Source: Elusimicrobium minutum (GTDB lineage: Bacteria > Elusimicrobiota > Elusimicrobia > Elusimicrobiales > UBA9959). From it: a stretch of DNA of 64,000 bases. Location of the stretch: the NCBI GenBank assembly GCA_020723765.1, contig DYIF01000002.1, positions 117,280 through 181,279 of the forward strand, given 5' to 3'. The notes under the pieces are model-generated. The model saw only the letters and a program-made list of their open reading frames with translations. It had not been told where the DNA came from and made no database searches. Below, piece by piece: positions 29,589 to 39,971 of this stretch (its first letter is position 1; each line of letters starts with the position of its first letter). The translations under genes were made by a program, and so were the position numbers.

Positions 29589-30922
29589 AAAAAAGCATAT
29601 TACTCTTTTTTTTATTGGTATCCTGTAATTCTAAAAAATCCGAATTAAAGATATCTTTTTATCCTCATCTTCAGAAAAACATATGGATAGAAAAAAATTA
29701 TAAAGATTACTGCGATAAAAAAGAAAAAAACGAGATAAAAATAACTTTTCCGTTGATTTCTGCCGAAGTAGTCGAAAGTTTATATTCCAGAGGAAAAGAA
29801 ATATTGGCGCTATCTTCGGAATGCGACCTGGATATAATATCTTTGACTCCGGCCGATTTGGAAAACATATCGTTAAAAGAAATGACAGAATTGGCGCATA
29901 ACGACAAAATTTTAGCCACAAACATCTATTCGAAAAAAGAAAAAAATATTGAGATAAAAAAACACTACGAATTGGATTTTCAAGGACAAAAGACGTTGAT
30001 TTTATCGGTAATCGCAAACGATACCGATCCGTCCAAACCTTTTTACATATCCGATTTTAGAATAGAAAAACCACAATATGAAATAAACAAATTGATTTTG
30101 AAAAAAAATTACAAAAGAATCGCGATCATTCTTCACACCGCAAATCCGATCTCGTATGAAAAAAATAAAACAAAGAAATATTTCTCCGATTTTTTATCGG
30201 CGCTTACAAAAAAACCAGAAATAATATTCGCTAACATCGACAAAAACTTTGTTCTAAACGGAGTAAAAATAATAGGATACGGATACTCGAAAAAAGTATT
30301 TTCGTTTGAAAAGAAATTCGCTTTTTTCGAAAAGATAAGGCAATTTGAACCGACCGTGAAAAAAAGCGAAATTCCAACTCCAAAAACGGACGAAATAGCT
30401 ACAAAAACCGTTTCTTTTTTTTCCAAAAAACTGACCGTTTCTTTAAACGATATAGAACCGAAAAAAGACGGAAAATCACCCATGGGAGAACTCGTATCTT
30501 ATGCTATGTTTTCATTTCTAAAATCCGATCTGTCCATATTCGATAACAATCTCTTAATAAACGGAATTAAGAAAGGGGATGTTAAAGTAAAGGACATATA
30601 CTCCCTTTTTCCGAACGAAAAAGAAAGGCTTGTATACATTAAAACAAGAGGAGAAAACCTTATTTATCTTTTGACCAGGGCCATTGAAAACGATTCGAGC
30701 GTTTATTTTAAAGGCAAAGTAATATACAAGAAAGATTTGAACGGTTTAATTTTGCAACCGGGAAAAACTTACAGGATAATAGCCGCGGAAAGCAGCATAC
30801 GAAACGACACCGATATTTTAAATCACATAACGGAATTTTCGATATTAAACGTAAAACTTATAGACGCCGTAATGTGGTATTCGAGAACCCATAAACTTGA
30901 TATAATAAAAGAAAAGACATGA
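29585..30922 (+). CDS. lipoprotein with 5'-nucleotidase C-terminal-like domain (degenerate UshA paralog)
   Basis: Lipobox-like 'LLFFLLVSC'; 'SPMGELVSYAMFSFLKSDLSIFDNNLLINGIKKGDVKVKDIYSLFPNEKERLVYIKTRGENLIYLL' parallels the UshA C-terminal domain; metallophosphatase motifs absent from the N-terminal half. Confidence 0.6.
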   Translation: MKKSILLFFLLVSCNSKKSELKISFYPHLQKNIWIEKNYKDYCDKKEKNEIKITFPLISAEVVESLYSRGKEILALSSECDLDIISLTPADLENISLKEMTELAHNDKILATNIYSKKEKNIEIKKHYELDFQGQKTLILSVIANDTDPSKPFYISDFRIEKPQYEINKLILKKNYKRIAIILHTANPISYEKNKTKKYFSDFLSALTKKPEIIFANIDKNFVLNGVKIIGYGYSKKVFSFEKKFAFFEKIRQFEPTVKKSEIPTPKTDEIATKTVSFFSKKLTVSLNDIEPKKDGKSPMGELVSYAMFSFLKSDLSIFDNNLLINGIKKGDVKVKDIYSLFPNEKERLVYIKTRGENLIYLLTRAIENDSSVYFKGKVIYKKDLNGLILQPGKTYRIIAAESSIRNDTDILNHITEFSILNVKLIDAVMWYSRTHKLDIIKEKT

Positions 30923-31506
30923 ATAAAATAATAGAATCGGTTAAAGCTTTTTTCAATAAGTGGTATAACAGATTTAGAATATTTTGTTATTCTTTCGCAA
31001 TATGGTCGGTTTTTTACTCGAGCATAAGCGTATGCGGCTTTTCGGTCGCTTTCGAATATGACGACGGCATCGCATACACCGAAGAAGTGAAAAGAAATGC
31101 CAAAGAAAACGGCAAAGATAATATTTATTACGCGATAAACGGAAACACCGAACTTGAAAGAACAAAAATAGTTCCTTTTTTATCTTTGTTTTTTTTAAAG
31201 ATTCTGGGGTTCAAAATCGATTTTATTATAGACAGAGAACCACTAAACATTCAATCCGTGAACAAAAAATGGAACGGATGGGCTAACGGAATATATTTCG
31301 TATCCGACCAAAACCAAAAATACGAACTGTTGGAATCTAAAAAATACATTTTTTTCTTTTCAAATTCGGACGAAGGCGTAATACAGGCAAAAAAAGCCGG
31401 GATAAAAGCCGTAAGAATAAAGAGAAACCCGAAATCCCTGTCCAATAATCTATCATATAATCCCGGGAAGTTCGGGGAATGGACGCTTCCGTTATCCGAA
31501 TTTTAA
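30919..31506 (+). CDS. divergent class B (AphA-like) HAD acid-phosphatase-fold protein
   Basis: N-terminal TM, 'SVAFEYDDGIAYTEE', C-terminal 'FFFSNSDEGVIQAKKAGIKAVRIKRNPKS..YNPGKFGEWTLPLSEF' resembling the AphA C-terminus. Confidence 0.55.
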   Translation: MNKIIESVKAFFNKWYNRFRIFCYSFAIWSVFYSSISVCGFSVAFEYDDGIAYTEEVKRNAKENGKDNIYYAINGNTELERTKIVPFLSLFFLKILGFKIDFIIDREPLNIQSVNKKWNGWANGIYFVSDQNQKYELLESKKYIFFFSNSDEGVIQAKKAGIKAVRIKRNPKSLSNNLSYNPGKFGEWTLPLSEF

Positions 31507-31538
31507 TTTATCCTTTAAAAATGCTATAATATTATAAA

Positions 31539-31874
31539 ATGGATTGCATATTTTGTAAAATAGCTTGCGGCGAAGTTAAATCCAGGATAGTATATGAGGA
31601 TGACAAAACCTTGGCTTTTGAGGATTTAAACCCTCAGGCGCCAACTCATATACTGATAATACCAAAGAATCATATAGAAAGCATACTGGAAGCTAAGGAT
31701 TCGGATCTTCAGACCATAGGAGCGATAAACATAGCCGCGAGAAACATAGCGAAAAAACTAAATATATCCGATTTTAGAATAGTATCCAATTGCGGAAAAA
31801 AGGCGGGGCAGAGCGTTTTTCACCTGCATTATCATTTTTTAGCGGGTAGAAGATTCCTCTGGCCGCCGGGATAA
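31539..31874 (+). CDS. HIT-family (histidine triad) protein
   Basis: 'CIFCKIACGEVKSRIVYEDDKTLAFEDLNPQAPTHILIIPKNHI...GQSVFHLHYHFLAGR'. Confidence 0.95.
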   Translation: MDCIFCKIACGEVKSRIVYEDDKTLAFEDLNPQAPTHILIIPKNHIESILEAKDSDLQTIGAINIAARNIAKKLNISDFRIVSNCGKKAGQSVFHLHYHFLAGRRFLWPPG

Positions 31875-31891
31875 AAACCGATAAAAGCGAG

Positions 31892-32092
31892 GTGATTAAC
31901 TTGGTATACGTAAGAGTTAGAGAAAACGAGTCTCCGGAAGACGCGATAAAAAGATTCAAACACGAATGCGAAAAAAATTCCATTCTTAGAGAAATTAAGA
32001 AAAGAGAATTCTATATATCTCCGAGCCTTGAGAAAAAAATCAAGAGGCAGGAGTTTAAAAGAAAAATAAGAAAACTAAACTCTAAGAGATAA
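31892..32092 (+). CDS. rpsU: 30S ribosomal protein S21
   Basis: 'VYVRVRENESPEDAIKRFKHECEKNSILREIKKREFYISPSLEKKIKRQEFKRKIRK'. Confidence 0.93.
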   Translation: MINLVYVRVRENESPEDAIKRFKHECEKNSILREIKKREFYISPSLEKKIKRQEFKRKIRKLNSKR

Positions 32093-32101
32093 ATCCTTTT
32101 A

Positions 32102-33826
32102 ATGGATATTCATAAAATCGCAACCGAAATCAAGGAAAGGCTTGATATTGTCGATGTTATTTCGGAATATATACCGGATATAAAAAAAAGAGGAAGAAGT
32201 TACATCGCGTTGTGTCCTTTCCATAGCGAAAAAACGCCTTCTTTTACCGTATCGAGGGAAAAGCAGCTTTTTTATTGTTTTGGATGCCATGCCGGCGGAG
32301 ATATGATAAAATTTGTAAGCCTATACGAAAACACCACATACGTCGAGGCTATAAAAAAGTTGGCTTTAAAGGCCGGTATTGACGCTCAAATCATAGATCC
32401 TATTAACCATTCCTCCGAGGAAGATAAGGAAAAAATAATAATAAAAAAGATAAATTACGAGGCATGCGAATTATTTTCCAGATACCTTAGGACCTCCGAT
32501 GGGAAAAAAGCGCTATCCATACTTAAAGAAAGGGGATTCAAAGAAGAAACCATATCCGAGTTTAATATCGGATACGCCCCTAATTCCTACGACGCGCTAT
32601 ATAGAGAACTATCTAAAAAATATCCCGAAAAGCTTCTTTTAAAATCCCAAATCGTATCGTCCGCTTCGGGAAGAATAATAGACTCTTTTAGAAACAGGAT
32701 AATGATACCTATAAAATCCATATCCGGAGACGTATTGGGATTTGGAGCAAGAGCAATAGAAGATGGGGATCAGCCGAAATATTTAAACTCATCGGAGACT
32801 TCGGTATTTTCAAAAAGAAGAACGCTTTTTGGAATTTATAACTCCCTACAAAAAATAAGAAAGGAAAAAAAAGCCATTATCGTAGAAGGCTATATGGACG
32901 CTATGATGATGCATCAGTACATGTTTGGAATAACGATCTCCCCCCTGGGGACGTCTTTCACTTACGAACAAGCCAAAACGATAAAAAACTACGTGGATGA
33001 AGTAATAATAATGTTCGATTCCGATAACGCCGGGATAAACGCGGCGCTCAAAGCGGCGGACATATTTACGGATATCGGAGTTTATTCGAAGATTGCGCTA
33101 CTTCCCAGAGGCATAGACCCCGACGAGTATCTTATAAAAAACGGGGCGGATGAAATGATCGAACTGTTAAAAAGCGCAAAGGACATAATAGACTTTAAAA
33201 TAACGATGATTAAAAACCAAAAAACTCAATTTAAGCCGGACGAAAAGATGAAAATAATAGATTTTATGGCCCCGACACTTTTAAAACAACAAAACGAGAT
33301 AATAAAAATAGAGTGGATTAAAAAAATATCTCAAATTTTTTCAATACCCGAACATGCGATAAACAATTATCTTTTCAAAAATTTTTCAAAAGCGAAACAG
33401 CAATTATCAGCCTCACAAAATTCAAGCGAAACTGTTACCATAGAAGAAAATCTAATAGACATGTTGTTAGCCAATCCAAACCTCGTCAAACTCGCGACAG
33501 ACATTTCATCTGAGCAACTATCTTCCGATTTTTCAAAAAAAATATTCGACTTCATAAAAAACGCTTCCGATTTTAAAGAAATACACAATTTGTTGATAGA
33601 AGCTTTTCCGGAATATAAAGATAAAATAATGAAACACATAATATCCCCTTCTTTAAGCGAAGACACTTTAAACGAATCCAATTTCAAAAAAACACTCAGT
33701 ATCGTTAAAAAAAATCATATGGAGAGAGAATGGAAAAAACTAAAAGACAAAATTCCGAATCTCACTCCCGAAGAATTTGAAAGATTTAACAAACTTACGA
33801 TAGAACTTAAAAATATAAAAATTTAA
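32102..33826 (+). CDS. dnaG: DNA primase
   Basis: '[58 protein letters not shown]', Toprim '[12 protein letters not shown]'. Confidence 0.97.
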   Translation: MDIHKIATEIKERLDIVDVISEYIPDIKKRGRSYIALCPFHSEKTPSFTVSREKQLFYCFGCHAGGDMIKFVSLYENTTYVEAIKKLALKAGIDAQIIDPINHSSEEDKEKIIIKKINYEACELFSRYLRTSDGKKALSILKERGFKEETISEFNIGYAPNSYDALYRELSKKYPEKLLLKSQIVSSASGRIIDSFRNRIMIPIKSISGDVLGFGARAIEDGDQPKYLNSSETSVFSKRRTLFGIYNSLQKIRKEKKAIIVEGYMDAMMMHQYMFGITISPLGTSFTYEQAKTIKNYVDEVIIMFDSDNAGINAALKAADIFTDIGVYSKIALLPRGIDPDEYLIKNGADEMIELLKSAKDIIDFKITMIKNQKTQFKPDEKMKIIDFMAPTLLKQQNEIIKIEWIKKISQIFSIPEHAINNYLFKNFSKAKQQLSASQNSSETVTIEENLIDMLLANPNLVKLATDISSEQLSSDFSKKIFDFIKNASDFKEIHNLLIEAFPEYKDKIMKHIISPSLSEDTLNESNFKKTLSIVKKNHMEREWKKLKDKIPNLTPEEFERFNKLTIELKNIKI

Positions 33827-33837
33827 AAGGAGAAAAT

Positions 33838-35550
33838 ATGTCAAGCCAAAAACAACTGAGAGACCTTATAGAAATAGGAAAGGAGTACGGATATATAACT
33901 CTGGACGAAATAAGCAAATCCATGTCCAACACTTCCATGAGTCCCGAAGATGTCGACAACTTTATGTCCACTTTGGAAGAATTGGGAATAGAAGTAAGAG
34001 AAAAGCAGAAAATCAAATCTTCCGAAAAAGATTTCGCGGGAGAAGAATGGTCGAGTTTTTCAACGGACGTATCCAACTCGATAAAGATGTATCTTTCCGA
34101 AATGGGCAAAACCCCTCTTTTATCCAGAGAAGAAGAGCTTACTCTGGCCAGAAACATAAAAGAAAGAGAAAAAGAACTAAAAACCCTGGTTTTACAATGC
34201 CCTTTAACGATGAGAGAAATAAAAAATTGGGAAACATTAATAGAACAGGAAGAAATGACGACCAAAGAACTGATGCCGAGAGGCAGAAAAACCACCAGAG
34301 AACTTAACCAGATGAAAAAGAAAATGAAGCAGGTGGTAAGAAACATAACAAAAATCGAAAAAGAAATAAACAAACTCTCGGAAAAAATAAACCCAAAAAC
34401 GACAAACGAACAAAAACTGAAAATACAAGCTAAAATAGAAGAAAAAAGACTTATAATCGTAGAAAACATATTAAATTTAAATCTTAATCAAGAAAAGATA
34501 AAAAGGCTTACCAACAAAATAAAAAACGTGGCCGGGAAAATAAAAGAATTAAGGGACGAATTGGAAAGATATAAAAAGTTTTACGGAGACATAGATAATC
34601 TGATATCCGACTTTGAAAAACACAAAAACAATAAAATGACCAAAGAAGAGTTTAAAAAATTGCATAATTTTTTCCCGAAGGAAGTGGAAGCCGCAATAGA
34701 AAACATAAACAACATAAAACAAAAAGAGGCTCAACTTTTAAAAAACATACCCCAAAACATAGACGAGTTTCTGGCGCTAAACGACAAAATACTTTTTCTC
34801 GAAGACCAGATACTTCAAGACAAACTCAAACTTATCAAAGCGAATTTAAGATTGGTGGTATCCATAGCTAAAAAACACATTAACTCCAACCTGGAATTGT
34901 CGGATCTGATACAGGAAGGGGGACTGGGACTGATGAAAGCCGTGGAAAAATTCGAATACAAAAGAGGTTTTAAATTCTCCACTTACGCCACATGGTGGAT
35001 AAGACAATCCATAAACAGAGCCATAGCCGATCAATCGAGAACCATAAGAATACCGGTGCATATGAAGGAGCTTGTTTCAAAACTTATGAAAGTGGCGAAA
35101 AAATATAGACAGGAGTTTGGAAGAGACCCGGACGTCATGGAGTACTCGAAAAAACTCAGGATATCCATAGACAAAGTAAAGACGGCATTAAAGATAATGC
35201 AAGACCCGGTCTCGCTTGCCACCCCCATAGGAGAAGACGAGGACTCATCGCTTGAGGATTTCATAGAGGATAGATACGCAACCCCCCCCTCAAACTCCGT
35301 CGTTGATATATTAAGAAAAAGAGAAGTGAATAAAATATTATCGACTCTAACTGAAAGAGAAGCCAAAATATTAAAGCTCAGGTTCGGTATAGATACCGGT
35401 TATCCCAGAACCTTAGAAGAAGTCGGAAAGATATTTAGAGTAACAAGAGAAAGAGTCAGACAAATAGAAGCCAAAGCGATAAGAAAACTAAGGCATCCTT
35501 CAAGAAGCAAAATGATAAAAGATTATTTAAACAATAATTTTACAAGATAG
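33838..35550 (+). CDS. rpoD: RNA polymerase primary sigma factor (sigma-70)
   Basis: '[20 protein letters not shown]', '[53 protein letters not shown]', '[32 protein letters not shown]'. Confidence 0.97.
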   Translation: MSSQKQLRDLIEIGKEYGYITLDEISKSMSNTSMSPEDVDNFMSTLEELGIEVREKQKIKSSEKDFAGEEWSSFSTDVSNSIKMYLSEMGKTPLLSREEELTLARNIKEREKELKTLVLQCPLTMREIKNWETLIEQEEMTTKELMPRGRKTTRELNQMKKKMKQVVRNITKIEKEINKLSEKINPKTTNEQKLKIQAKIEEKRLIIVENILNLNLNQEKIKRLTNKIKNVAGKIKELRDELERYKKFYGDIDNLISDFEKHKNNKMTKEEFKKLHNFFPKEVEAAIENINNIKQKEAQLLKNIPQNIDEFLALNDKILFLEDQILQDKLKLIKANLRLVVSIAKKHINSNLELSDLIQEGGLGLMKAVEKFEYKRGFKFSTYATWWIRQSINRAIADQSRTIRIPVHMKELVSKLMKVAKKYRQEFGRDPDVMEYSKKLRISIDKVKTALKIMQDPVSLATPIGEDEDSSLEDFIEDRYATPPSNSVVDILRKREVNKILSTLTEREAKILKLRFGIDTGYPRTLEEVGKIFRVTRERVRQIEAKAIRKLRHPSRSKMIKDYLNNNFTR

Positions 35551-35566
35551 TTATTAAATTACAAAC

Positions 35567-36838
35567 TTAAAATTCGTTTTTCCAGACGAATTCCGTTCCG
35601 CCTATTACTACGCTATCCCCCTCTTTTATTCCTTTTTTTAGCAATTGTTTTATCAACCCTATCTTTTTAAATATATTAAAAAGCCTTTTCATCGCGGTTT
35701 CGTTGTTTATATCGGTTTTATTAACCATCTTTTCTATTTCTAAACCGTAAACGAAAAATATGCCTTCTTTTTTTACTATTTCAAAGCCTCTATCTACTTT
35801 TATTAAATTATTTTCTTCCGCCGGTTTATGATAATCCGATTTTATTTTGCCTATCGCCGATATGACATAATCGAGCATTTCGTTTATTCCCTTGCCCGTA
35901 ACCGACGATATTAAAAAAACTTTATTCTTTTTAAATTTCGATTTGATTTTTTTATAAACTTCTTCCGAGCCGGTTATATCCGATTTTGTAATTGCGAGTA
36001 TTTTTGTTTTGGAATAAACCTCTTCTGAATATTTTTTCAACTCTTTGTCTATTATTTTAATCGATTTTTCGGGCGTTATATCGTAATATCCCATAGGATC
36101 TACGAGATGAATTAAAAGTTTTGTTCTGGATATGTGTTTTAAGAACTCATGGCCGAGCCCTTTGCCTTCGCTTGCTCCTTCTATAAGGCCGGGTATATCC
36201 GCGACAATCAAAGTTTTGCCTTTATACATGCAAATACCGATATTGGGATTTAAAGTGGTAAACGGGTAATCGGCGATTTTGGGAGTAGCTTTTGTAATTC
36301 TGGATAAAAGAGTGGATTTTCCGGCGTTTGGAAAACCTACAAGTCCTATATCGGCTATAACTCTTAAACTCAAGCAAATAGTTTTCTCCTCCCCTTTTTC
36401 TCCTTTTTCCGCAAAATCCGGAGCTCTGTTTGTCGAAGATTTAAACATGGCGTTTCCTCTTCCGCCGTTTCCCCCTTTAGCTATTAAAATTCTTTCTCCG
36501 TGATTTAGCATATCCGCGATTATATCGCCTTTAATATCCTTTACAACCGTACCGCAAGGCACGTATATTAAAACATCTTTCGCATTTTTTCCGTATTTAT
36601 TCGAACCCTTCCCATGTTCCCCTCTTTCGGCTTTTATATGAGGATTTAAAGCCAAATGAGTAAGAGTATTAAATTCTTTTGAAGCCTCTATGTAAACGTC
36701 CCCGCCTTTTCCGCCGTTACCGCCGTCCGGGCCTCCGAAAGGGACATATTTTTCTCTTCTAAAAGAAACGCAACCGTTACCGCCGTCGCCGGCTTTAACA
36801 TATATTTTTACTTCGTCTACGAAATTTTTTATGTCCAT
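35567..36838 (-). CDS. obgE: Obg-family GTPase
   Basis: 'CVSFRREKYVPFGGPDGGNGGKGGDVYIEA', 'VGFPNAGKSTLLSRIT', 'VADIPGLIEGASEGKGLGHEFLKHI'. Confidence 0.96.
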   Translation of the reverse strand: MDIKNFVDEVKIYVKAGDGGNGCVSFRREKYVPFGGPDGGNGGKGGDVYIEASKEFNTLTHLALNPHIKAERGEHGKGSNKYGKNAKDVLIYVPCGTVVKDIKGDIIADMLNHGERILIAKGGNGGRGNAMFKSSTNRAPDFAEKGEKGEEKTICLSLRVIADIGLVGFPNAGKSTLLSRITKATPKIADYPFTTLNPNIGICMYKGKTLIVADIPGLIEGASEGKGLGHEFLKHISRTKLLIHLVDPMGYYDITPEKSIKIIDKELKKYSEEVYSKTKILAITKSDITGSEEVYKKIKSKFKKNKVFLISSVTGKGINEMLDYVISAIGKIKSDYHKPAEENNLIKVDRGFEIVKKEGIFFVYGLEIEKMVNKTDINNETAMKRLFNIFKKIGLIKQLLKKGIKEGDSVVIGGTEFVWKNEF

Positions 36839-36855
36839 AATCGAAAACTAAAAGA

Positions 36856-36892
36856 AAAAGCCTCCGTCTAAAAATAGATCGGAGGCTTTTAG
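36856..36892. terminator. Rho-independent terminator between rpmA and obgE
   Basis: AAAAGCCTCCGTCTAAAAATAGATCGGAGGCTTTT inverted repeat. Confidence 0.8.
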
Positions 36893-36902
36893 AAAATAAA
36901 CT

Positions 36903-37160
36903 TTAATTGGCCGGATATACGCTAACCTGCTGTTTACCTTTCTTAACGTATTCGAATTTTACTACGCCATCCTTAACCGCAAAAAGAGTATAATCTCTTC
37001 CCGATCTTACATTCAATCCCGGAAGAAACTTGGTACCTCTTTGTCTTACCAGAACCTCTCCGGCTTTAACGGTCTGCCCGCCGTATCTTTTAACACCCAA
37101 ATACTTTGGGTTACTGTCTCTTCCGTTTGTGGAAGAACCTTGAGACTTGGTATGAGCCAT
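36903..37160 (-). CDS. rpmA: 50S ribosomal protein L27
   Basis: '[48 protein letters not shown]'. Confidence 0.97.
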   Translation of the reverse strand: MAHTKSQGSSTNGRDSNPKYLGVKRYGGQTVKAGEVLVRQRGTKFLPGLNVRSGRDYTLFAVKDGVVKFEYVKKGKQQVSVYPAN

Positions 37161-37171
37161 AACTTAACTCC

Positions 37172-37471
37172 TTACGACAACTGTATATCCTTAACCTTAA
37201 TCTCGGTTAAAACCTGTCTGTGTCCTTTGGATTTTTCATATGCTTTCTTAGGTCTTCTTTTAAAAACTATGACCTTGGGGGACTTAATGTGCCTGACTAC
37301 CGTAGCTATCACTTTTCCTTTATTAGACGCAGAAGATTCGTTTTCTCCGCTGGACCAAAGTGCCTTAATTTCAACATCCTCGCCCACTTTGGCGTTAAGT
37401 TTTTCAACTTGCAAAACTTCGCCTGGTGTTACCCAGTACTGTTTACCACCTGTTTTTATTATAGCGTACAT
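37172..37471 (-). CDS. rplU: 50S ribosomal protein L21
   Basis: 'MYAIIKTGGKQYWVTPGEVLQVEKLNAKVGEDVE...VIVFKRRPKKAYEKSKGHRQVLTEIKVKDI'. Confidence 0.96.
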   Translation of the reverse strand: MYAIIKTGGKQYWVTPGEVLQVEKLNAKVGEDVEIKALWSSGENESSASNKGKVIATVVRHIKSPKVIVFKRRPKKAYEKSKGHRQVLTEIKVKDIQLS

Positions 37472-37527
37472 AATATATTATATTAGCAAATATGGCAAAA
37501 AAATTCAAGTTTTTATATAATCTATAT

Positions 37528-38628
37528 ATGGACTTGGAAATCGACTTTAAAATATGTCAGATATTAAAACACGCCATAGATCAGACTCCGGTACCATATA
37601 TTATAACAGACGACGTCGGTAAAATATTATACGTAAACGACGCGGTTTTAAACGCTACCGGTTATACAAGAGAAGAATTAATAGGAAAAAAAACTTCGAT
37701 ATTTAAAAGCGGGAAACATAACAGCGAATTTTATAAAAAAATGTGGGATACGATCTCCAAAGGCAATTTTTTTTCCTCTCGAATGATAAATAAGAAAAAA
37801 GACGGAAGCTTTTATCAGGTCAGGGTGAATATACAGCCAATAAAAATAGGAGATAAAGTTTCTTTTTATTTATCGAGAGAAGAAGATCTTACCAACATAA
37901 TAGAACTGGAATCCAAACTAATAGAATCTCAAAAATTGGAATCGGTAGCTCTTATGCTCGGAGAGTTATCTCACGATTTTAATAATTTTTTGACGGTAAT
38001 AATAGGTTCTTTGGAACTCATAAAAGACGAAATGAAACAGGGCTCCGTATACGAACAACTTTTAATTGAAATATTAAAAAGCGCAAAAGACCAGGCCAAT
38101 ATGATAAAACAGCTTTTGACATTTGCGAGGAAATCCGTTCCGGTAGCCAAAGAAACCGACATAAACAATTTGCTATGCGAAATAAAGCCTCTTATACAGG
38201 CCCAAATAACATCAAAAAACAAGTTAATATACGAGCTATCTGAAGATTTAAAAAGAGCCAACATAGACGAGCAATTAATAAAGCAAGCTTTACTGAATCT
38301 AACCGCAAACGCAAGAGATTCGATAGAAGGAACCGGAACCATCAAAATAAAAACATATAATCATAAATCCAACGACGAATACACAGAACCTTTTCATGTA
38401 GGAGAGTATGCGGTAATAGAAGTATTGGATAGCGGCAAAGGACTAAACGACGAGGCTTTAAAACATTTGTTCGAGCCTTTTTTTACCACAAAACCTAAAG
38501 GTAAAGGAACCGGTTTGGGGCTATCCAGCGTCTATGGTATAGTTAAAAACCACAACGGCTATATTTACGGCTCAAACAGAAAAGATACGAGCGGTGCTTC
38601 TTTCAGGATATATTTTCCGGCTATATAA
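37528..38628 (+). CDS. PAS-domain sensor histidine kinase
   Basis: PAS 'IDQTPVPYIITDDVGKILYVNDAVLNATGYTREELIGKKTSIFKSGKH', H-box 'LSHDFNNFLTVIIGSLELI', 'GKGTGLGLSSVYGIV'. Confidence 0.9.
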   Translation: MDLEIDFKICQILKHAIDQTPVPYIITDDVGKILYVNDAVLNATGYTREELIGKKTSIFKSGKHNSEFYKKMWDTISKGNFFSSRMINKKKDGSFYQVRVNIQPIKIGDKVSFYLSREEDLTNIIELESKLIESQKLESVALMLGELSHDFNNFLTVIIGSLELIKDEMKQGSVYEQLLIEILKSAKDQANMIKQLLTFARKSVPVAKETDINNLLCEIKPLIQAQITSKNKLIYELSEDLKRANIDEQLIKQALLNLTANARDSIEGTGTIKIKTYNHKSNDEYTEPFHVGEYAVIEVLDSGKGLNDEALKHLFEPFFTTKPKGKGTGLGLSSVYGIVKNHNGYIYGSNRKDTSGASFRIYFPAI

Positions 38629-38634
38629 AATCTT

Positions 38635-39825
38635 TTATTTAGACTCGGAAATTGAGGTATTTAGTATTTTTTCCGACAATTCCGGAGTTTCTTTTACTTC
38701 TTTTAATACCTCTATATTTCCTTCTCTCTTCAATATCTTACCTATATCGGGTATAACCTGAGTTACGCAATGAATAGACCCGCCGGCGGTTATCGATTGG
38801 TCGGAATTTATCGGTATAACTTTAAGTCCCGCGGATTCGTAGAGTTTTTGAGCTTCGGAATTGGCCGAAGAATATTTGGAATATGTCGGCATAAGAACAT
38901 AACCGTTTACTATCAAAGAGTTCGTATATGTATACCATACATTATTTGTATAATAACCGTCTATCCTCAAAACGGTATATTTTTTGCCGTTGGGCGCTTT
39001 TCTATCTTCGAAAAACTTGGCCGCTTTATCGAAAACGGTTTTAAAAGGCTCTTTATCGTTTTTTGCTATCAAAACAGTATCGTCGTTTAAGAGCTTCATA
39101 AACATATCTATATGCCCGGTTCCGTCGTAAGGCTCGCCGGGGTATCCCGCATAATCGAATGTGTAAATATTTTTTACTTTGAAATAATTTTTCAAAATCG
39201 AATTTACTTCATCTTTAGATTTTCCGCTATTCCACATATAAGTTCTTTCGGTCATGTAAAGATTACCATAACTATCCACCATAAAGTTCCCGCCGTCCAA
39301 TATAATATCTGCGCCGTAAACCGAGAAATTTTGAGTTTGAGCCACTTTTTGAGGCACCACATCGTCGTTTGTTCTATATTGATAATGCCTGTATATGGTA
39401 TCGACCAATCCTACCTTTTCCATTTTTTTAGAAAGTCCGAACGGCCCGTAATCTCTCATCCAGACTGTATCTATCGGTATGGAAAAATTAACGTATTTAT
39501 CTTTATCTACTCCGGCGATGGAAGAAGGGCCCGACATCACCCATACATAGGCTTTTGCGTAGTTTGAAACGGCTTTTGCTATTTCCTTAAGCATTGTAGT
39601 ATATCCCGCATAAGACATCAAAACGGCGGATGTCGGCTCATACTCGGCCGGTATCCTGAAATCCGAAGGCGGGATTGCTTTGGTTTTTGGAATGGAAACA
39701 AAATCGGTTTGTTTGGTTTCTCTTTTTAAATCGAGCCAGTTGGGAAGAGGATTATCTATATCCAGAGAAAAAAGTTTTATCGAATTTAGAACCAAAAAAG
39801 AGCACAGCAAAATCGTTTTAAACAT
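38635..39825 (-). CDS. secreted agmatine deiminase / peptidyl-arginine deiminase family protein
   Basis: Signal peptide; 'DTVWMRDYGPFGL', 'DGGNFMVDSYGNLYMTER', 'GTGHIDMFMKLLNDDTVLIA', 'AGGSIHCVTQVIPDI'. Confidence 0.85.
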   Translation of the reverse strand: MFKTILLCSFLVLNSIKLFSLDIDNPLPNWLDLKRETKQTDFVSIPKTKAIPPSDFRIPAEYEPTSAVLMSYAGYTTMLKEIAKAVSNYAKAYVWVMSGPSSIAGVDKDKYVNFSIPIDTVWMRDYGPFGLSKKMEKVGLVDTIYRHYQYRTNDDVVPQKVAQTQNFSVYGADIILDGGNFMVDSYGNLYMTERTYMWNSGKSKDEVNSILKNYFKVKNIYTFDYAGYPGEPYDGTGHIDMFMKLLNDDTVLIAKNDKEPFKTVFDKAAKFFEDRKAPNGKKYTVLRIDGYYTNNVWYTYTNSLIVNGYVLMPTYSKYSSANSEAQKLYESAGLKVIPINSDQSITAGGSIHCVTQVIPDIGKILKREGNIEVLKEVKETPELSEKILNTSISESK

Positions 39826-39971
39826 ATACTCCTCCTATAAATGTATCTCATAAAAATATTTTAACATAAACAAACGATATGTTAAGGGACTTTGGGCCCA
39901 ATATAGTATGAGAAATAAGGCTTATAATTATTACGATTAATACTGTCGGGCTTATGAAGCAAAAAATATTT

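Noticed and set aside
39826-39971. Intergenic region between the agmatine deiminase-like gene and thrS as a ncRNA or T-box leader
   Set aside because: It lies downstream of thrS (minus strand), not in its leader, and shows no T-box motif or strong structure.
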